Assembly (NCBI GenBank): GCA_937896235.1
Contig: CALBMX010000100.1
Location: 1 to 64,000 of the forward strand
Direction: 5' to 3'
Length of the DNA: 64,000 nucleotides
From: an uncultured bacterium
Lineage (GTDB): Bacteria > Planctomycetota > UBA1135 > GCA-002686595
Shown here piece after piece: positions 45,949-55,844 of the stretch. The position numbers and the translations under genes are program-made. The notes below the pieces were generated by a model. The model made no database searches. It worked only from the letters and a program-made list of their open reading frames with translations, and was not told the DNA's origin. The number at the start of each line of letters is the position of its first letter. Positions within the stretch are counted from its first letter, which is position 1.

Positions 45949-48900
45949 CGGGCGGGGATCGCGAACACACGACCACCGCCATCAAACTCAGGCTCGCTAA
46001 AGCGGGGTCGCCGCAGCCGAACACGAGTGCCGATAGAGGGGATCGGTAGCGCCCGAAGAGCTGCGCGAACAGCCTCCAATCGCTGCTGAGCGATCAGAAG
46101 AGCAGCCACCTTCATGCGCCTCTCAGAGCGACGCTCAGCGCCTGGGCGAAGGAACTCCAAGACTGCGTCAATCGTGTCTTCGATGCGCCCAAGGTCAGCG
46201 TCTAGGTTCGTTAGAGTCCAGCGGCCCCCCTCGACCGCCACCAAATCCCCAAGCGCATAAGCGGTCCGAAGCTGCGCCGCAACCTCGTCGCGCTCATTCC
46301 TAATTTGGTCCCGCTCACTTCGCAAGGCACGACTAAGCTCGACACACGCCGCTGGATCTGGGTTCGCCAAAAGGTCTAACCGCACAAGGTCCGCCCTTCC
46401 GAAAGCGTGTTGCAAATCAATTTTGATAAGGGCATCCTCGCGAAGAAGCTTAAGAACGGGTGCGAGCTCCCCGAGTAGGTCGGCACTTTGCAGAGACTCC
46501 GTCGCACCGGCAAGGAAAGTCACCCCATAAACTTCGTCAGGGAGCTCGATGGGCTCGGAATCAAAGAGTCCGGTGATATCGAGCACGCCCCCAATTAGGC
46601 GCATCGGCGAAGACGCAATCGCCTCACCAATAATCAGCCCGAGAGTCGTCGCAATCGCAGAGCTCAGCCCCTCTGCGCCCTCCTCACCTACATTGAAATG
46701 CAACTTGACCTCCTGATCACCATTCTCATTCCGCAACAAGAACAACACGGTATCCAACGGAGCAGGAAGCTTTAGGTACGTTGAAATCGGCCCGCCTGGA
46801 GGCTCGGAGAGAGACAGATACGATGCGGTCACCTGCGTGTCCACAGACGCGCCACGCTCACCCAAGAAGCGTACGTCCACACCAAGGTCAACCACACCAT
46901 CGCCAATGTCTACGCCGCTAGCGAGGGCGAGTCCGCGATAGTTGGGTAACTCGACTCCGGCCACCTCAAGTTGCAGCCAACCTTTTGGCGCTGGGAAGAG
47001 GGTGACCTTCGCGGTGGCCTCAAGTGCCGAGAACGCACGCCTTGGTTCCATTTCGAAGTCGCCGCCGGCCAACGAGAGAAGGTCGACGGCGGCCCCCATA
47101 ACGCCAAGCAACAGGTTGTCCTCCTCATGTCGCGCCCGCAGGGAGATGGGAGCAGCTTGGGCGAAGAGTTCGAGGCGCAGGGGAAGTGGCTCTGTAAGCG
47201 CACGCGAATTGAAGCCCGAAATCACGACGTCCAAATCGTCAAGGGGCAGCACCATAGGAGGTGTCACCGTCTCGTCGCGAAACTCCAGGTCTGCGCCAGA
47301 GATGAAGATTCGATCGACCCTTAGCTCGGCCTTCGGCGAGGTGCTTGGGGACTCGGGGATAGGTGCCGAAGCGCCCATTTCACCGTCCTTGGAAGCGAGC
47401 GAGGCCGAGGCATCTTCGGCCACTGCGTCCTCGGTATTTTTAAGGGTCAGGCCCAGGAGATGTGCTCCCTCAGCGTCGCGCGTCACGAAGCCGACGGGGT
47501 GAACAAGCTCAAGGGAGTTCAGATGGATTTGCCCTGTGCGGAGGGACATGTTCGCAAGGTCGGCCACAAGTGTGTCAAAGCCGAGCAAGACACGCCCATC
47601 TTTGACCGCTCGAAAGGCGACGTCTTGCAGCTCGAGCTGCCCGCCAAAGCCAGCGCTAAAGTCGAGATCGAGAGGGCCGCGCCGACGAACGGAGAGAACG
47701 CTATCAAGGCGTCCTGAAAATTCACCACCCACAAGCTCCTGACCGTCGATTGCCTCTTGGAGCGCAGGCACGAGCTCCAAGAGCCCTTGACCAGATAAAC
47801 CACCAAGCACCCAGGCCAACTTGAGCTCGGGATCGACGGCAAAAGGCTTGATGTCTATCCAGGCGGAGATCTCTGCAGCAACCGGAAGTGCATGCCCCGC
47901 GAGCTCAAGTTCAAGTGCTGGGTAGAGGGCATCTTCGGGGCCCCGTGCCTCCTCCTCCAAGTCCCGGGTCCAGGAGCTGCGGTTTCGCAAGCTGAACTGA
48001 AGATCAAGTGGCGCTGCGCCGGGCGTTGAGAAATCCTGGAAGCCAAGATGCTCCACCGCGATCTCCACCACCCCGACATGCACCTTGGGAAGGTCGACAA
48101 AGTATGGAATGGAGCCCGGCACGACCTGCGTGTTGACGGCCTGATCTTGTCCAGAGGCTGGAAGTTCGGCATGCGGTTCTTTGGCGGCAGCCAACAAGAA
48201 ACCGGGAACGACCATGGTCCCATCTTCCCTCTTTGAAACATCCAGCTGAATGCCCGTCACAGCTGCCTCTTCCAAGGAGATGCCCTCCGGCGAAAGTTGG
48301 GATGCGTGAAGCGCGAAGCGCTCGATTCGAGCCAGCTCGACTCCACCTTCCGCAAGAACAAGCGGTCCTAGCTCGGCGTCCAGGGCGGTCGTCTCGGAGG
48401 AGACAACCCCGAAGGAGAACGGCAATCCAAGGGATCCATCGGAGAGCGTACAAGCCACTCCCTCGGGCATGTAAGAGGCGAGCCCGTCACCGCGAATCCC
48501 ACTCAGGCGAATCGTCCCCCTCCCATTGGGAGCAGCTGGGTCCGCTGTGACTTCGAGCTCGACGCCGAGCTGGTCAACGAGACCTTGTGCAACCGCATCC
48601 ACCTTGAGGGTGAGCGGTCTTGGCTTTGCGCCGCCGGTTAGGGTTCCCAAGGTCTGGAATGGGCTGATCTGGGCGGAGAGACGGAGTTGACTCTCCACGA
48701 CTGGCTGAACGGCTTCGTCGCGCCAGCTCACCACAACGTCCTGAACGCGGACACCGCCGCTCTCCATTCGAAGCGCTGGTCCTGGAATGCTGGGGCCGGT
48801 AACCGGCTCAACGGAAGCCGCTAGATCCACAGGCGCCATGCGATTCAGAGGGCCCCCCATTCGCAGTCCAAAGAGGGAGGTCCCGCCATCTCGATTGCGC

Positions 48901-51395
48901 TTCGCCACAAGACGGACTCCTGTAATCTCAATCCCCGCTAGCTGGATCGGCGCAAGCTCTTCGCTTGGCAAGACAACCCGCGGAACGCGGAGTTGGTCGA
49001 GGCCGAAAAGTTCGTTCTCCTGACCATCGAACAAACGCCAATCCGACAATTGCAAAGACGCAATCTGGCCAACATCAGCATCTAGCTCAAGGCGCGCATC
49101 CAACTCGCCGTGGAGTTGCCCTGCGGAGAGCTCCCCCACAACTCCTAGGTCAGCTAGGTAAGACCGGAACCGCTCGAGGGACACCCCCTTTGCATCCAGG
49201 GTCAGGTTCGTCGCGATTCCGTTTTCTGCAATCTCAACCTCACCTTTCAAATCCAGTGAGTCCAAGGTCCCCGGAAGTTCAATGGCGACATGCAACTGCG
49301 CCCTCTTCGCTGCACCGAGCCTTGCCGCGACTTGTCCTTGCGGCGCGCCAATAACAATCTCGACTCCCGTCAACTCAAGATCTAACCGCTCGGGGCGCCA
49401 GGCTATGGAGCCTGGTTGTTGGGCATTTCTAAAGGAGAAGTGAGTGCCTTGCAGCCCGAAACGCCCTAACTTGAATTGCAGATCTCCGGCCTCGTCCCCC
49501 GCGTTCGAAGTCGGTGTTTCGGCTGACAGATCCACATCCTCAACTCTCTGCGCCGCGCCTCCAAATCGTAAGCCGGCAACCTCAATCGCACCGTCCAAGG
49601 TGCGAATCACGTCAACCGTAGGCTCGATCAAAAAGATAGATTCGATTTCGATCGCCCCGGTCTCCCTGGCGATGTGGAGTCCGTGTACACCGGCCGCTGC
49701 AAGACTGGCTAGCCTGCCTTTTTCTCCGCTTCCATCGGCCAACACCAACTCGGTCACGTCGAGCTGCACGCCCAAACCCGACTCATCCGAGGTTGCCCAA
49801 ATATTCAAATGCCCATCGAATTCGGCACTCTCTAGCAAACTGTCCACACCGGCCGCGGCCAAATAGGGTTCGATGGCTCTAGGGTGAATCCCTTGCACCT
49901 TGATCCCGAGGGCAGCGCTGTTGCGCGCGCCCGAGGCTGCTCCTTTGAGTCCGGCAACGCCAAGGCCGATCACACCCTCCACGGTCGCGCTAGAAAAGAT
50001 TCCCGGTGCACGAACTTGCATCGAGAACGGAGACGGCAGGTTGCCAGTACCGCCAATCTGAAACGACCCAAGATCCAAGCGGTCCATCTCAAAAAGTAGA
50101 TCCGTACCAGCCCGATCGTCTGTAAACCGAACACCGCAATCACTCATTGCTAGCCCAGCAAACTGAATCGCCAAGGAGTCCTTGGCTGCCGAAGGAGGAG
50201 AGACGGGAGGCGGGTCCGAAGCTCCTGTAGCAGGACTTGCCGGCTTGGAGACCATCGCAAACCCCAGAACGCCCAACTCTCCGCTCTCTAGTAGCGTAGC
50301 TTCGGCGCGCAAGCCGCGCACAACAACCGGTTCGATGCCAACACTACCCGCCATTGAGTAGGTGCTTGCCCCCAGGCGAACCAGTCCACTCACCTCTTCC
50401 ATCACCGCAACGGCCTGCCCGTCGACTTGCCAGAAGGCATTCCCGACACCAAATTTTAGTCCCAAATCGCCCGGGGAGTTGCCCGGAAATAGTCGAGCGG
50501 TCAGGCCAAAATGCGCCTCGATATCATCCGCTACCCCGCGCACGCCGAGCTCCTCCGACCACGGCTCTAACGCGTTGGGGTCGAGGCCAAATAGGTCGAG
50601 AGAAAGAGCCGTCTCAAGCGCGACTTCGCCCGTAGCGACGCCATCCGCGTCCTTCAAGAGATCTTGCCCGATGCGCCCATCAACCCGCAGCGCCGTCAGG
50701 ATGCCCGGAATCGACACCTCCGCGTGCAGCTGCGAGGCGACTTCGGCACTGGGTTCGCCCCCGAAGTCCGTTAGCGAAAAGGAGAAGTCCAAACGGCGAG
50801 ATTCGCTCTTCAGCTCGTCCTGGAGGTGAACCCGAAGCGAGGACACAGCCATGCGTTCAATCGCAACGGGAAGACGCAAATCAACGGCACGCGCAACCTC
50901 TGGCAGCGCGTCTTTTTCCAGGCTCGATGCGTCGGAAGGAGGCGCTTCCAACGCGCCTTCTCCGGACACCAAATCCGCAAACTGCCAAGTACCTTCCGCC
51001 CGGCGCCGCAGGTACACATTCCCCTTACCGAGCTCAGCGCGGCGAATGACAGTGGCTCCACCGAGAAGCGCTGAAGTCTCTAAGTCGAATGCTAGGTAGT
51101 CGAGGTCGACCAGGTGTTCGCTCTCACCCGCAGCGGGGTTCGCGTGCTCGATCTCGAGTCCCCACAGCTCAACGCTGCCCCCCAGAAGCGAGAGGTTGAG
51201 ATCGGTGTAGCTGACGTGCAGTCCAGCTCTCGCGGCAAAACCCTCGACGACCTCGGGAAGCCAAAGGGAGAGGGTAAGCCGCGCGATTAGACCAACCGCG
51301 AGAGTTCCAAGGCAGGTGAACTTTAGCACTCGCCTCGTTCGGTGGAAACGGCGGATCGGTGCTGGGGCAGAGGCCTGCTGTTCTGGGTCGCTCAC
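45945..51395 (-). CDS. Large AsmA/DUF748-like envelope protein
   Basis: An 1816-residue protein. One membrane segment near residue 25-45 (CLGTLAVGLIARLTLSLWL) anchors a giant extracytoplasmic beta-rich chain with many short repeats (for example VELWGLEIEH, LDLTGVEIVIG, QLAGIEITGVRLV), characteristic of AsmA-like and DUF748 bridge proteins thought to span the periplasm. The C-terminal 250 residues are helical and charged. The best start is GTG at 51395, preceded by AAGGAAA and overlapping the lipoprotein stop (GTGA); the in-frame extension to 51515 lies in the neighbour. A role in lipid transport or outer-membrane assembly is inferred. Confidence 0.82.
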   Translation of the reverse strand: MSDPEQQASAPAPIRRFHRTRRVLKFTCLGTLAVGLIARLTLSLWLPEVVEGFAARAGLHVSYTDLNLSLLGGSVELWGLEIEHANPAAGESEHLVDLDYLAFDLETSALLGGATVIRRAELGKGNVYLRRRAEGTWQFADLVSGEGALEAPPSDASSLEKDALPEVARAVDLRLPVAIERMAVSSLRVHLQDELKSESRRLDFSFSLTDFGGEPSAEVASQLHAEVSIPGILTALRVDGRIGQDLLKDADGVATGEVALETALSLDLFGLDPNALEPWSEELGVRGVADDIEAHFGLTARLFPGNSPGDLGLKFGVGNAFWQVDGQAVAVMEEVSGLVRLGASTYSMAGSVGIEPVVVRGLRAEATLLESGELGVLGFAMVSKPASPATGASDPPPVSPPSAAKDSLAIQFAGLAMSDCGVRFTDDRAGTDLLFEMDRLDLGSFQIGGTGNLPSPFSMQVRAPGIFSSATVEGVIGLGVAGLKGAASGARNSAALGIKVQGIHPRAIEPYLAAAGVDSLLESAEFDGHLNIWATSDESGLGVQLDVTELVLADGSGEKGRLASLAAAGVHGLHIARETGAIEIESIFLIEPTVDVIRTLDGAIEVAGLRFGGAAQRVEDVDLSAETPTSNAGDEAGDLQFKLGRFGLQGTHFSFRNAQQPGSIAWRPERLDLELTGVEIVIGAPQGQVAARLGAAKRAQLHVAIELPGTLDSLDLKGEVEIAENGIATNLTLDAKGVSLERFRSYLADLGVVGELSAGQLHGELDARLELDADVGQIASLQLSDWRLFDGQENELFGLDQLRVPRVVLPSEELAPIQLAGIEITGVRLVAKRNRDGGTSLFGLRMGGPLNRMAPVDLAASVEPVTGPSIPGPALRMESGGVRVQDVVVSWRDEAVQPVVESQLRLSAQISPFQTLGTLTGGAKPRPLTLKVDAVAQGLVDQLGVELEVTADPAAPNGRGTIRLSGIRGDGLASYMPEGVACTLSDGSLGLPFSFGVVSSETTALDAELGPLVLAEGGVELARIERFALHASQLSPEGISLEEAAVTGIQLDVSKREDGTMVVPGFLLAAAKEPHAELPASGQDQAVNTQVVPGSIPYFVDLPKVHVGVVEIAVEHLGFQDFSTPGAAPLDLQFSLRNRSSWTRDLEEEARGPEDALYPALELELAGHALPVAAEISAWIDIKPFAVDPELKLAWVLGGLSGQGLLELVPALQEAIDGQELVGGEFSGRLDSVLSVRRRGPLDLDFSAGFGGQLELQDVAFRAVKDGRVLLGFDTLVADLANMSLRTGQIHLNSLELVHPVGFVTRDAEGAHLLGLTLKNTEDAVAEDASASLASKDGEMGASAPIPESPSTSPKAELRVDRIFISGADLEFRDETVTPPMVLPLDDLDVVISGFNSRALTEPLPLRLELFAQAAPISLRARHEEDNLLLGVMGAAVDLLSLAGGDFEMEPRRAFSALEATAKVTLFPAPKGWLQLEVAGVELPNYRGLALASGVDIGDGVVDLGVDVRFLGERGASVDTQVTASYLSLSEPPGGPISTYLKLPAPLDTVLFLLRNENGDQEVKLHFNVGEEGAEGLSSAIATTLGLIIGEAIASSPMRLIGGVLDITGLFDSEPIELPDEVYGVTFLAGATESLQSADLLGELAPVLKLLREDALIKIDLQHAFGRADLVRLDLLANPDPAACVELSRALRSERDQIRNERDEVAAQLRTAYALGDLVAVEGGRWTLTNLDADLGRIEDTIDAVLEFLRPGAERRSERRMKVAALLIAQQRLEAVRAALRALPIPSIGTRVRLRRPRFSEPEFDGGGRVFAIPAR

Positions 51396-52951
51396 TGTGT
51401 TTCCTTGGGTATGACGATCAGCGTGCTTTCCCACAGGTCCAGAGCGTGTCGCCTGTCCGCGCGCGACGCGAGGGGGTCGTAACCCGCCGGCGCCAAACCC
51501 CGCGCAAGTAACCAATCCAAGGCCCGAACGCGCGCAGCAGGGCTGGCGTCCTTGAGGAAGACACGATTCTCCTTCTCAAGGCGGAGCTGAAACGCCTCAC
51601 ACGATGAGCAGGCCGCAAGAGCCTCTTCAATCAAGGAAGGAAATCTGCCGACCTCCCCGCCATGGCGTAGAAGGAGGGACTTTTCGGACGAGCTCACCTG
51701 GTCACCCTGCAGTGCAGTGCCGGCCAACAAAGCCCAAGAACCACGCTCGATGCTCCAACGGGCATCAAATCCGATCTGGGGGCTTGCGTCGGAATTTACG
51801 GTCCGCTCGGTCGCGACTCGCTCCGCGAGCGCCACCAAGTTCTCTTCGCTTGCCGTCAGCACAAAATCGAGCGCCATTGGAGGCTCGAGCACCCCCGTCA
51901 AATAGGCAAACACCGCGCGCAGGTCTGTTGCATAGCGCAGCCCCTCTAATGCAGCCCGGATGGTTCGCTCGGTAGAGGTTGGCACATGGCCAAAAACGAG
52001 CGCCGACTTGGTGAGCTCGAAGGCGACCTTCTGAACGTCGGCAACCACTTGTACAACGGCTTGGGTGCGCTCGGGCAGTCCCTCAGCGGAGCCTCCAAGT
52101 GCGTCGCCAAGGACAACATGAATCGCAATCGTACGCACATCCGACAAGTCAAATGGCGACGGTATGAGAACAAGAAACGAGCGAACGGTCTCATCGCTGG
52201 GCATCCGAGGCCGTACCCACTCCTGTAAGGGCGCTGGGCCTCCCGGTCGGAACCGCAGCTCGGCTGGTGAGAGCTCCACATCGGGGTCGAGCCGCGGAGC
52301 AGCACTTGAGAGCCCAAAGAGCCAATCGATCTCACTCGTGCGCTCGTCGATCGCCATACGCAAGTCAACCGCCTTGGGAAATGGTTCACGATCGGGGTAC
52401 TCGCGGAGAAAATTGTCGCTATCAATCACCTCTTCGGTCAAGCCGAGATTAAACGTCGCCGTCGCCCCTCCGATCAGAACTCGCTGTTCGGAAAGCGCTA
52501 TGTGCGAGCGCCCCTTCTCTCCAGCGACAAGCGAGTCCCATAAAGAAGAGGCAAAGGGCCCGCTTCCAATCCGAGCACCCAAAAACAGACGTGAGGTCGG
52601 CAAGATCTCGCTCCGACGATCGGAGGCTACAACCAAGTCCACGGCAAGTGCCAGGGGATCCAAAGTCGCTTCCGTGTCGGGTGAGCTGAACCACGCACCA
52701 AAGGAGCTCTCGGGTAGGCTGCGCTCCAAATATAAGAATTCGACTTCGACGGGAATCGCCTGGCGGGGATCCGCCTGAAGGGTTTCGGGCCTTAGTTCAG
52801 AGCGAGGTCCTCCGAGGGGAGTTCCCGCGAAGCTACCCGTGCTCAACTGCATGCCGAGGGGTGGCTGAAGTGGCCCCGGATCGAGCGCTGGAAGAGGGGC
52901 AGAGCGACATCCATGAATCACCGAAAGTGACCCCAATAAGAGGCAACTCAT
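51392..52951 (-). CDS. Lipoprotein, unknown, partner of the AsmA-like protein
   Basis: A 519-residue protein whose best start (52951) gives a lipoprotein signal MSCLLLGSLSVIHGCRS with an AGGGGG site about 11 nt upstream. An upstream Met at 52987 also keeps the signal. The mature protein is alpha/beta with no recognised domain; Cys are scarce except SSC near residue 452. It overlaps the start of the AsmA/DUF748-like gene by four bases, so the two probably act together at the outer membrane. Confidence 0.7.
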   Translation of the reverse strand: MSCLLLGSLSVIHGCRSAPLPALDPGPLQPPLGMQLSTGSFAGTPLGGPRSELRPETLQADPRQAIPVEVEFLYLERSLPESSFGAWFSSPDTEATLDPLALAVDLVVASDRRSEILPTSRLFLGARIGSGPFASSLWDSLVAGEKGRSHIALSEQRVLIGGATATFNLGLTEEVIDSDNFLREYPDREPFPKAVDLRMAIDERTSEIDWLFGLSSAAPRLDPDVELSPAELRFRPGGPAPLQEWVRPRMPSDETVRSFLVLIPSPFDLSDVRTIAIHVVLGDALGGSAEGLPERTQAVVQVVADVQKVAFELTKSALVFGHVPTSTERTIRAALEGLRYATDLRAVFAYLTGVLEPPMALDFVLTASEENLVALAERVATERTVNSDASPQIGFDARWSIERGSWALLAGTALQGDQVSSSEKSLLLRHGGEVGRFPSLIEEALAACSSCEAFQLRLEKENRVFLKDASPAARVRALDWLLARGLAPAGYDPLASRADRRHALDLWESTLIVIPKETQ

Positions 52952-53057
52952 GACGAAACGGCCCCCTAAATGGCCACAAGTGACCATTTTCGATCTCAAC
53001 ATAAACCCGCATTTTGTCACTACCTTCACTCCCATGGCGCGCATTCTATCGCGGCTT

Positions 53058-53076
53058 GGTTCACACGAGGTGAACC
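53058..53076. promoter_or_regulatory. Perfect inverted repeat, candidate operator
   Basis: GGTTCAC (53058-53064), 5-nt spacer ACGAG, GTGAACC (53070-53076). It lies in the region between the divergent malic-enzyme and lipoprotein genes, 115 bp before the malic-enzyme start. The shape suits a dimeric regulator; the regulator is unknown. Confidence 0.4.
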
Positions 53077-53190
53077 CGTAATCACTTTTCGCTTCACGCC
53101 GTGCGGGCAACAGAGGCGCTTGGTAAACTCCCGCACTTACAGCGGATAGGAAACTCTCCAATTGTCGGCCGTCCCGGTAATCTCACCAAA

Positions 53191-54876
53191 ATGAACTCTC
53201 CTTCGAACGAACCAAAAGCGACGACCCTGAGGGGGCGTCACCTCATGGAAGAGCCCCTTCTCAATAAGGGGACCGCCTTCACCACGGAAGAGAGAACCGC
53301 GCTTCGCCTACGCGGCTTGCTACCTCCCCATGTCACAACGATGGAGGAGCAGATCGATCGACTCTACGGCGAGTTTTGCGCGAAGGGCACCGCGCTTGAA
53401 AAGCACACGTTTCTGCGCAACGTGCAGGATGAAAACGAGACTCTGTTTTATGCGCTTCTGCTCCGCCACATCGAGGAGATGACCCCGATCGTCTACACGC
53501 CCACGGTCGGAGAGGCCTGCCAAAAGTTTGGGAAGATCTTCCGCCGGCCGCGCGGCTTGTATTTCAGCTACACGAACCGCGATCGTATGGATGAGATCTT
53601 CGAGAATGTCCCCGCCGAGATTGACGTCATTGTGGTGACGGATGGAGAGCGAATCCTAGGGCTCGGCGATCAAGGTGCAGGCGGAATGGGGATTCCGATT
53701 GGTAAGCTCTCCCTGTACAGCTTGTGCGGTGGTATCGAGCCCGCCCGCACACTGCCCATCCTTTTGGATGTAGGGACCAACAATAAGGGCCGCCTAGAAG
53801 ATCCGCGCTATCTTGGGTGGCGCCACGAGCGAGTGACGGGCCAAGACTACGACGACTTTGTCGAGACCTTCGTGCGCGCCGTTATGGATCGGTTCCCGCG
53901 CGTCCTGCTGCAGTGGGAGGACTTCGCCTCCGACAAAGCCGACATGCTGCTCGAGCGCTACAAGAACCGTCTCTGCACTTTTAACGACGACATTCAAGGG
54001 ACGGCGGCGAGCACCGTAGGTACGCTCCTCTCTGCGATCGCAGTCACGGGGGAGCCCCTGGTAGAGCAAACGTTTGTCATGCTGGGCGCCGGCTCTGCGG
54101 GCTTCGGAAACTACAAGCTGCTCGTGCGATGCCTTATCAGTCATGGTCTAAGTGAAGACGAAGCGCGGGCCCGTATTTTCGTGTTGGACTCGCAAGGTCT
54201 GCTCCACGACGGCCGCACAGGGCTCAAAGGAATCAAGGCGCAGATGCTGCAGAACCGCGAGCTACTTACGGGTTGGGATTTCGACCTCGACAAGCCGCAC
54301 TCCGCCGAAGATGTCGTTCGCAATGCGCACCCGACAGCCCTAATCGGCGCAACGGGTCGCCCGGGAGCATTTTCGGAGACCATGGTCCGGCAGATGGCAG
54401 GCAACACCAAGCGACCTATTTTTATGCCTCTGTCCAATCCGACTTCGAAGTCCGAGGCCCTGCCTTCGGACCTCTTGGAGTGGACGGAGGGGACCGCCCT
54501 GATCGCGACCGGTAGTCCGTTTGACGCCGTCGATTTCGGAGGCCGCAAGCACACCATCTCCCAGGCCAACAACGTCTATATCTTTCCGGCAGTGGGCCTT
54601 GGAGTCGGCGCGGTCAACGCAGTTCGTGTGACGGAAGGGATGTTCCTGGCCGCCGCTATTGCGTTGGGAGATGCTTCGCCAGCGGCAGTCGATCCGGATG
54701 GCCCCCTGCTTCCCCCATTGAGCGAGATCCGAGCCCTAGTCAAGAAAATCGCGCTTGCAGTCGCCAATCAGGCCTGCGAGGAAGGCATCGCCGACCGCAT
54801 TGGCGAAGACGAAATCAAAGAGCGCATTGAGCGGAGTATGTGGGTGCCCGCCTATCGCGAGCTGACAGCGATCTAG
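53191..54876 (+). CDS. maeA: NAD-dependent malic enzyme
   Basis: A 561-residue oxidative-decarboxylating malate dehydrogenase of the MaeA size class, converting malate to pyruvate and CO2 with NAD. Conserved phrases include TPIVYTPTVGEACQKFG, VVTDGERILGLGDQGAGGMGIPIGKLSLY (substrate and metal region), TFNDDIQGTAASTVGTLLSA and the NAD-binding GAGSAGFGNYKLLV. The metal-ligand Glu/Asp residues (FASD and FNDD) are in place. ATG at 53191 fits family length. Confidence 0.95.
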   Translation: MNSPSNEPKATTLRGRHLMEEPLLNKGTAFTTEERTALRLRGLLPPHVTTMEEQIDRLYGEFCAKGTALEKHTFLRNVQDENETLFYALLLRHIEEMTPIVYTPTVGEACQKFGKIFRRPRGLYFSYTNRDRMDEIFENVPAEIDVIVVTDGERILGLGDQGAGGMGIPIGKLSLYSLCGGIEPARTLPILLDVGTNNKGRLEDPRYLGWRHERVTGQDYDDFVETFVRAVMDRFPRVLLQWEDFASDKADMLLERYKNRLCTFNDDIQGTAASTVGTLLSAIAVTGEPLVEQTFVMLGAGSAGFGNYKLLVRCLISHGLSEDEARARIFVLDSQGLLHDGRTGLKGIKAQMLQNRELLTGWDFDLDKPHSAEDVVRNAHPTALIGATGRPGAFSETMVRQMAGNTKRPIFMPLSNPTSKSEALPSDLLEWTEGTALIATGSPFDAVDFGGRKHTISQANNVYIFPAVGLGVGAVNAVRVTEGMFLAAAIALGDASPAAVDPDGPLLPPLSEIRALVKKIALAVANQACEEGIADRIGEDEIKERIERSMWVPAYRELTAI

Positions 54877-54878
54877 AC

Positions 54879-55844
54879 TTACTCGTCGGCGCCGCGATAG
54901 CGGTCGTGCAACCAAAAATACTGGTCGGGCTCTTCCAAGATCATCGACTCTAATTTTTGGTTTACGTCGGCGCTGATCTCCTCCGGAGATTTGCCAGCCA
55001 CATCTCCGGGGAGCAAGACGTCTTGCGCGTGGAAGCGCCAGCGCAGATCGTCAGAGGTCTTGTAGGCAGCTACAAAAACGACAGGGCAGCGGAGCCTTCG
55101 GAGCAGCACCCCAGCGCTGCGGTCACAGCGGGCATTTCGGCCGAAAAAGGGCGCCATAATCGGCCTCTTCCGCGCGCGTTGATCGAGCAGCATCCCAAGC
55201 GCGCCGCCGCCCTGAACGACCTCCGAAGCAAACTGCATTGCTCCCCGGCGCGGGAGCAGGCGCTGCCCCCAGCTCTCGCGTAGACGCTGCAATTCGACCG
55301 ACAAAGGGTGGTTTCGAGGCGGTTTGCTAATGATATAAAGAGGCCTAAAGCCCACCGCCGAAACAATACGGGCGGCCATCTCCCAGTCGCCGCAGTGACC
55401 GGAGACGACGACACACCCCTTGCCGAGAGCCGCCTCTGCGGCTGCGGACAGGTGGACATCAACGCGCTCAAGAAGCCCTTCAGGAGTGCACTGTGCTCCA
55501 AAACGACGATCAAATCGGCGCGTATCTATCGCTACGTGAAAGAGGTGCTCGTAGGCCCGCGTCACCCTGCGCTCCACCTCGCGATCCGAGAGTGCCATCC
55601 CCGCATGCTCGTTGAGCGCCTGTTTTAAAAAGACTCGCGCCGCATGGGCGTGCCCGCGATCTACGCGCTTTCCAACTTGCGCAAAAAATTTCCCCAAGAC
55701 GTTCAACACGAACTTGGGCAGACGCCCAAACACGCTCATGGCGAGCTGATAGAGCCCGAACTGAGCATCCGCCATGAGTCCCTTTTGGTCCCCCTCTACG
55801 ACTTGAACCGGGACGGGCCACTCCGCTATCGCGGGCTTATCCAT
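54879..55844 (-). CDS. lpxL: Lipid A acyltransferase (LpxL/HtrB family)
   Basis: A 321-residue inner-membrane acyltransferase. The catalytic H-x4-E motif is in VVVSGHCGDWEMAARI and the second conserved region is LGMLLDQRARKRPIMAPFFG (DxR and PFFG). It transfers an acyl chain to the lipid A precursor. The start at 55844 overlaps the lpxK stop by 8 bp, so the two are co-expressed. No N-terminal helix of usual strength is obvious, only moderate hydrophobicity near AMSVFGRLPKFVLNVLG. Confidence 0.88.
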   Translation of the reverse strand: MDKPAIAEWPVPVQVVEGDQKGLMADAQFGLYQLAMSVFGRLPKFVLNVLGKFFAQVGKRVDRGHAHAARVFLKQALNEHAGMALSDREVERRVTRAYEHLFHVAIDTRRFDRRFGAQCTPEGLLERVDVHLSAAAEAALGKGCVVVSGHCGDWEMAARIVSAVGFRPLYIISKPPRNHPLSVELQRLRESWGQRLLPRRGAMQFASEVVQGGGALGMLLDQRARKRPIMAPFFGRNARCDRSAGVLLRRLRCPVVFVAAYKTSDDLRWRFHAQDVLLPGDVAGKSPEEISADVNQKLESMILEEPDQYFWLHDRYRGADE

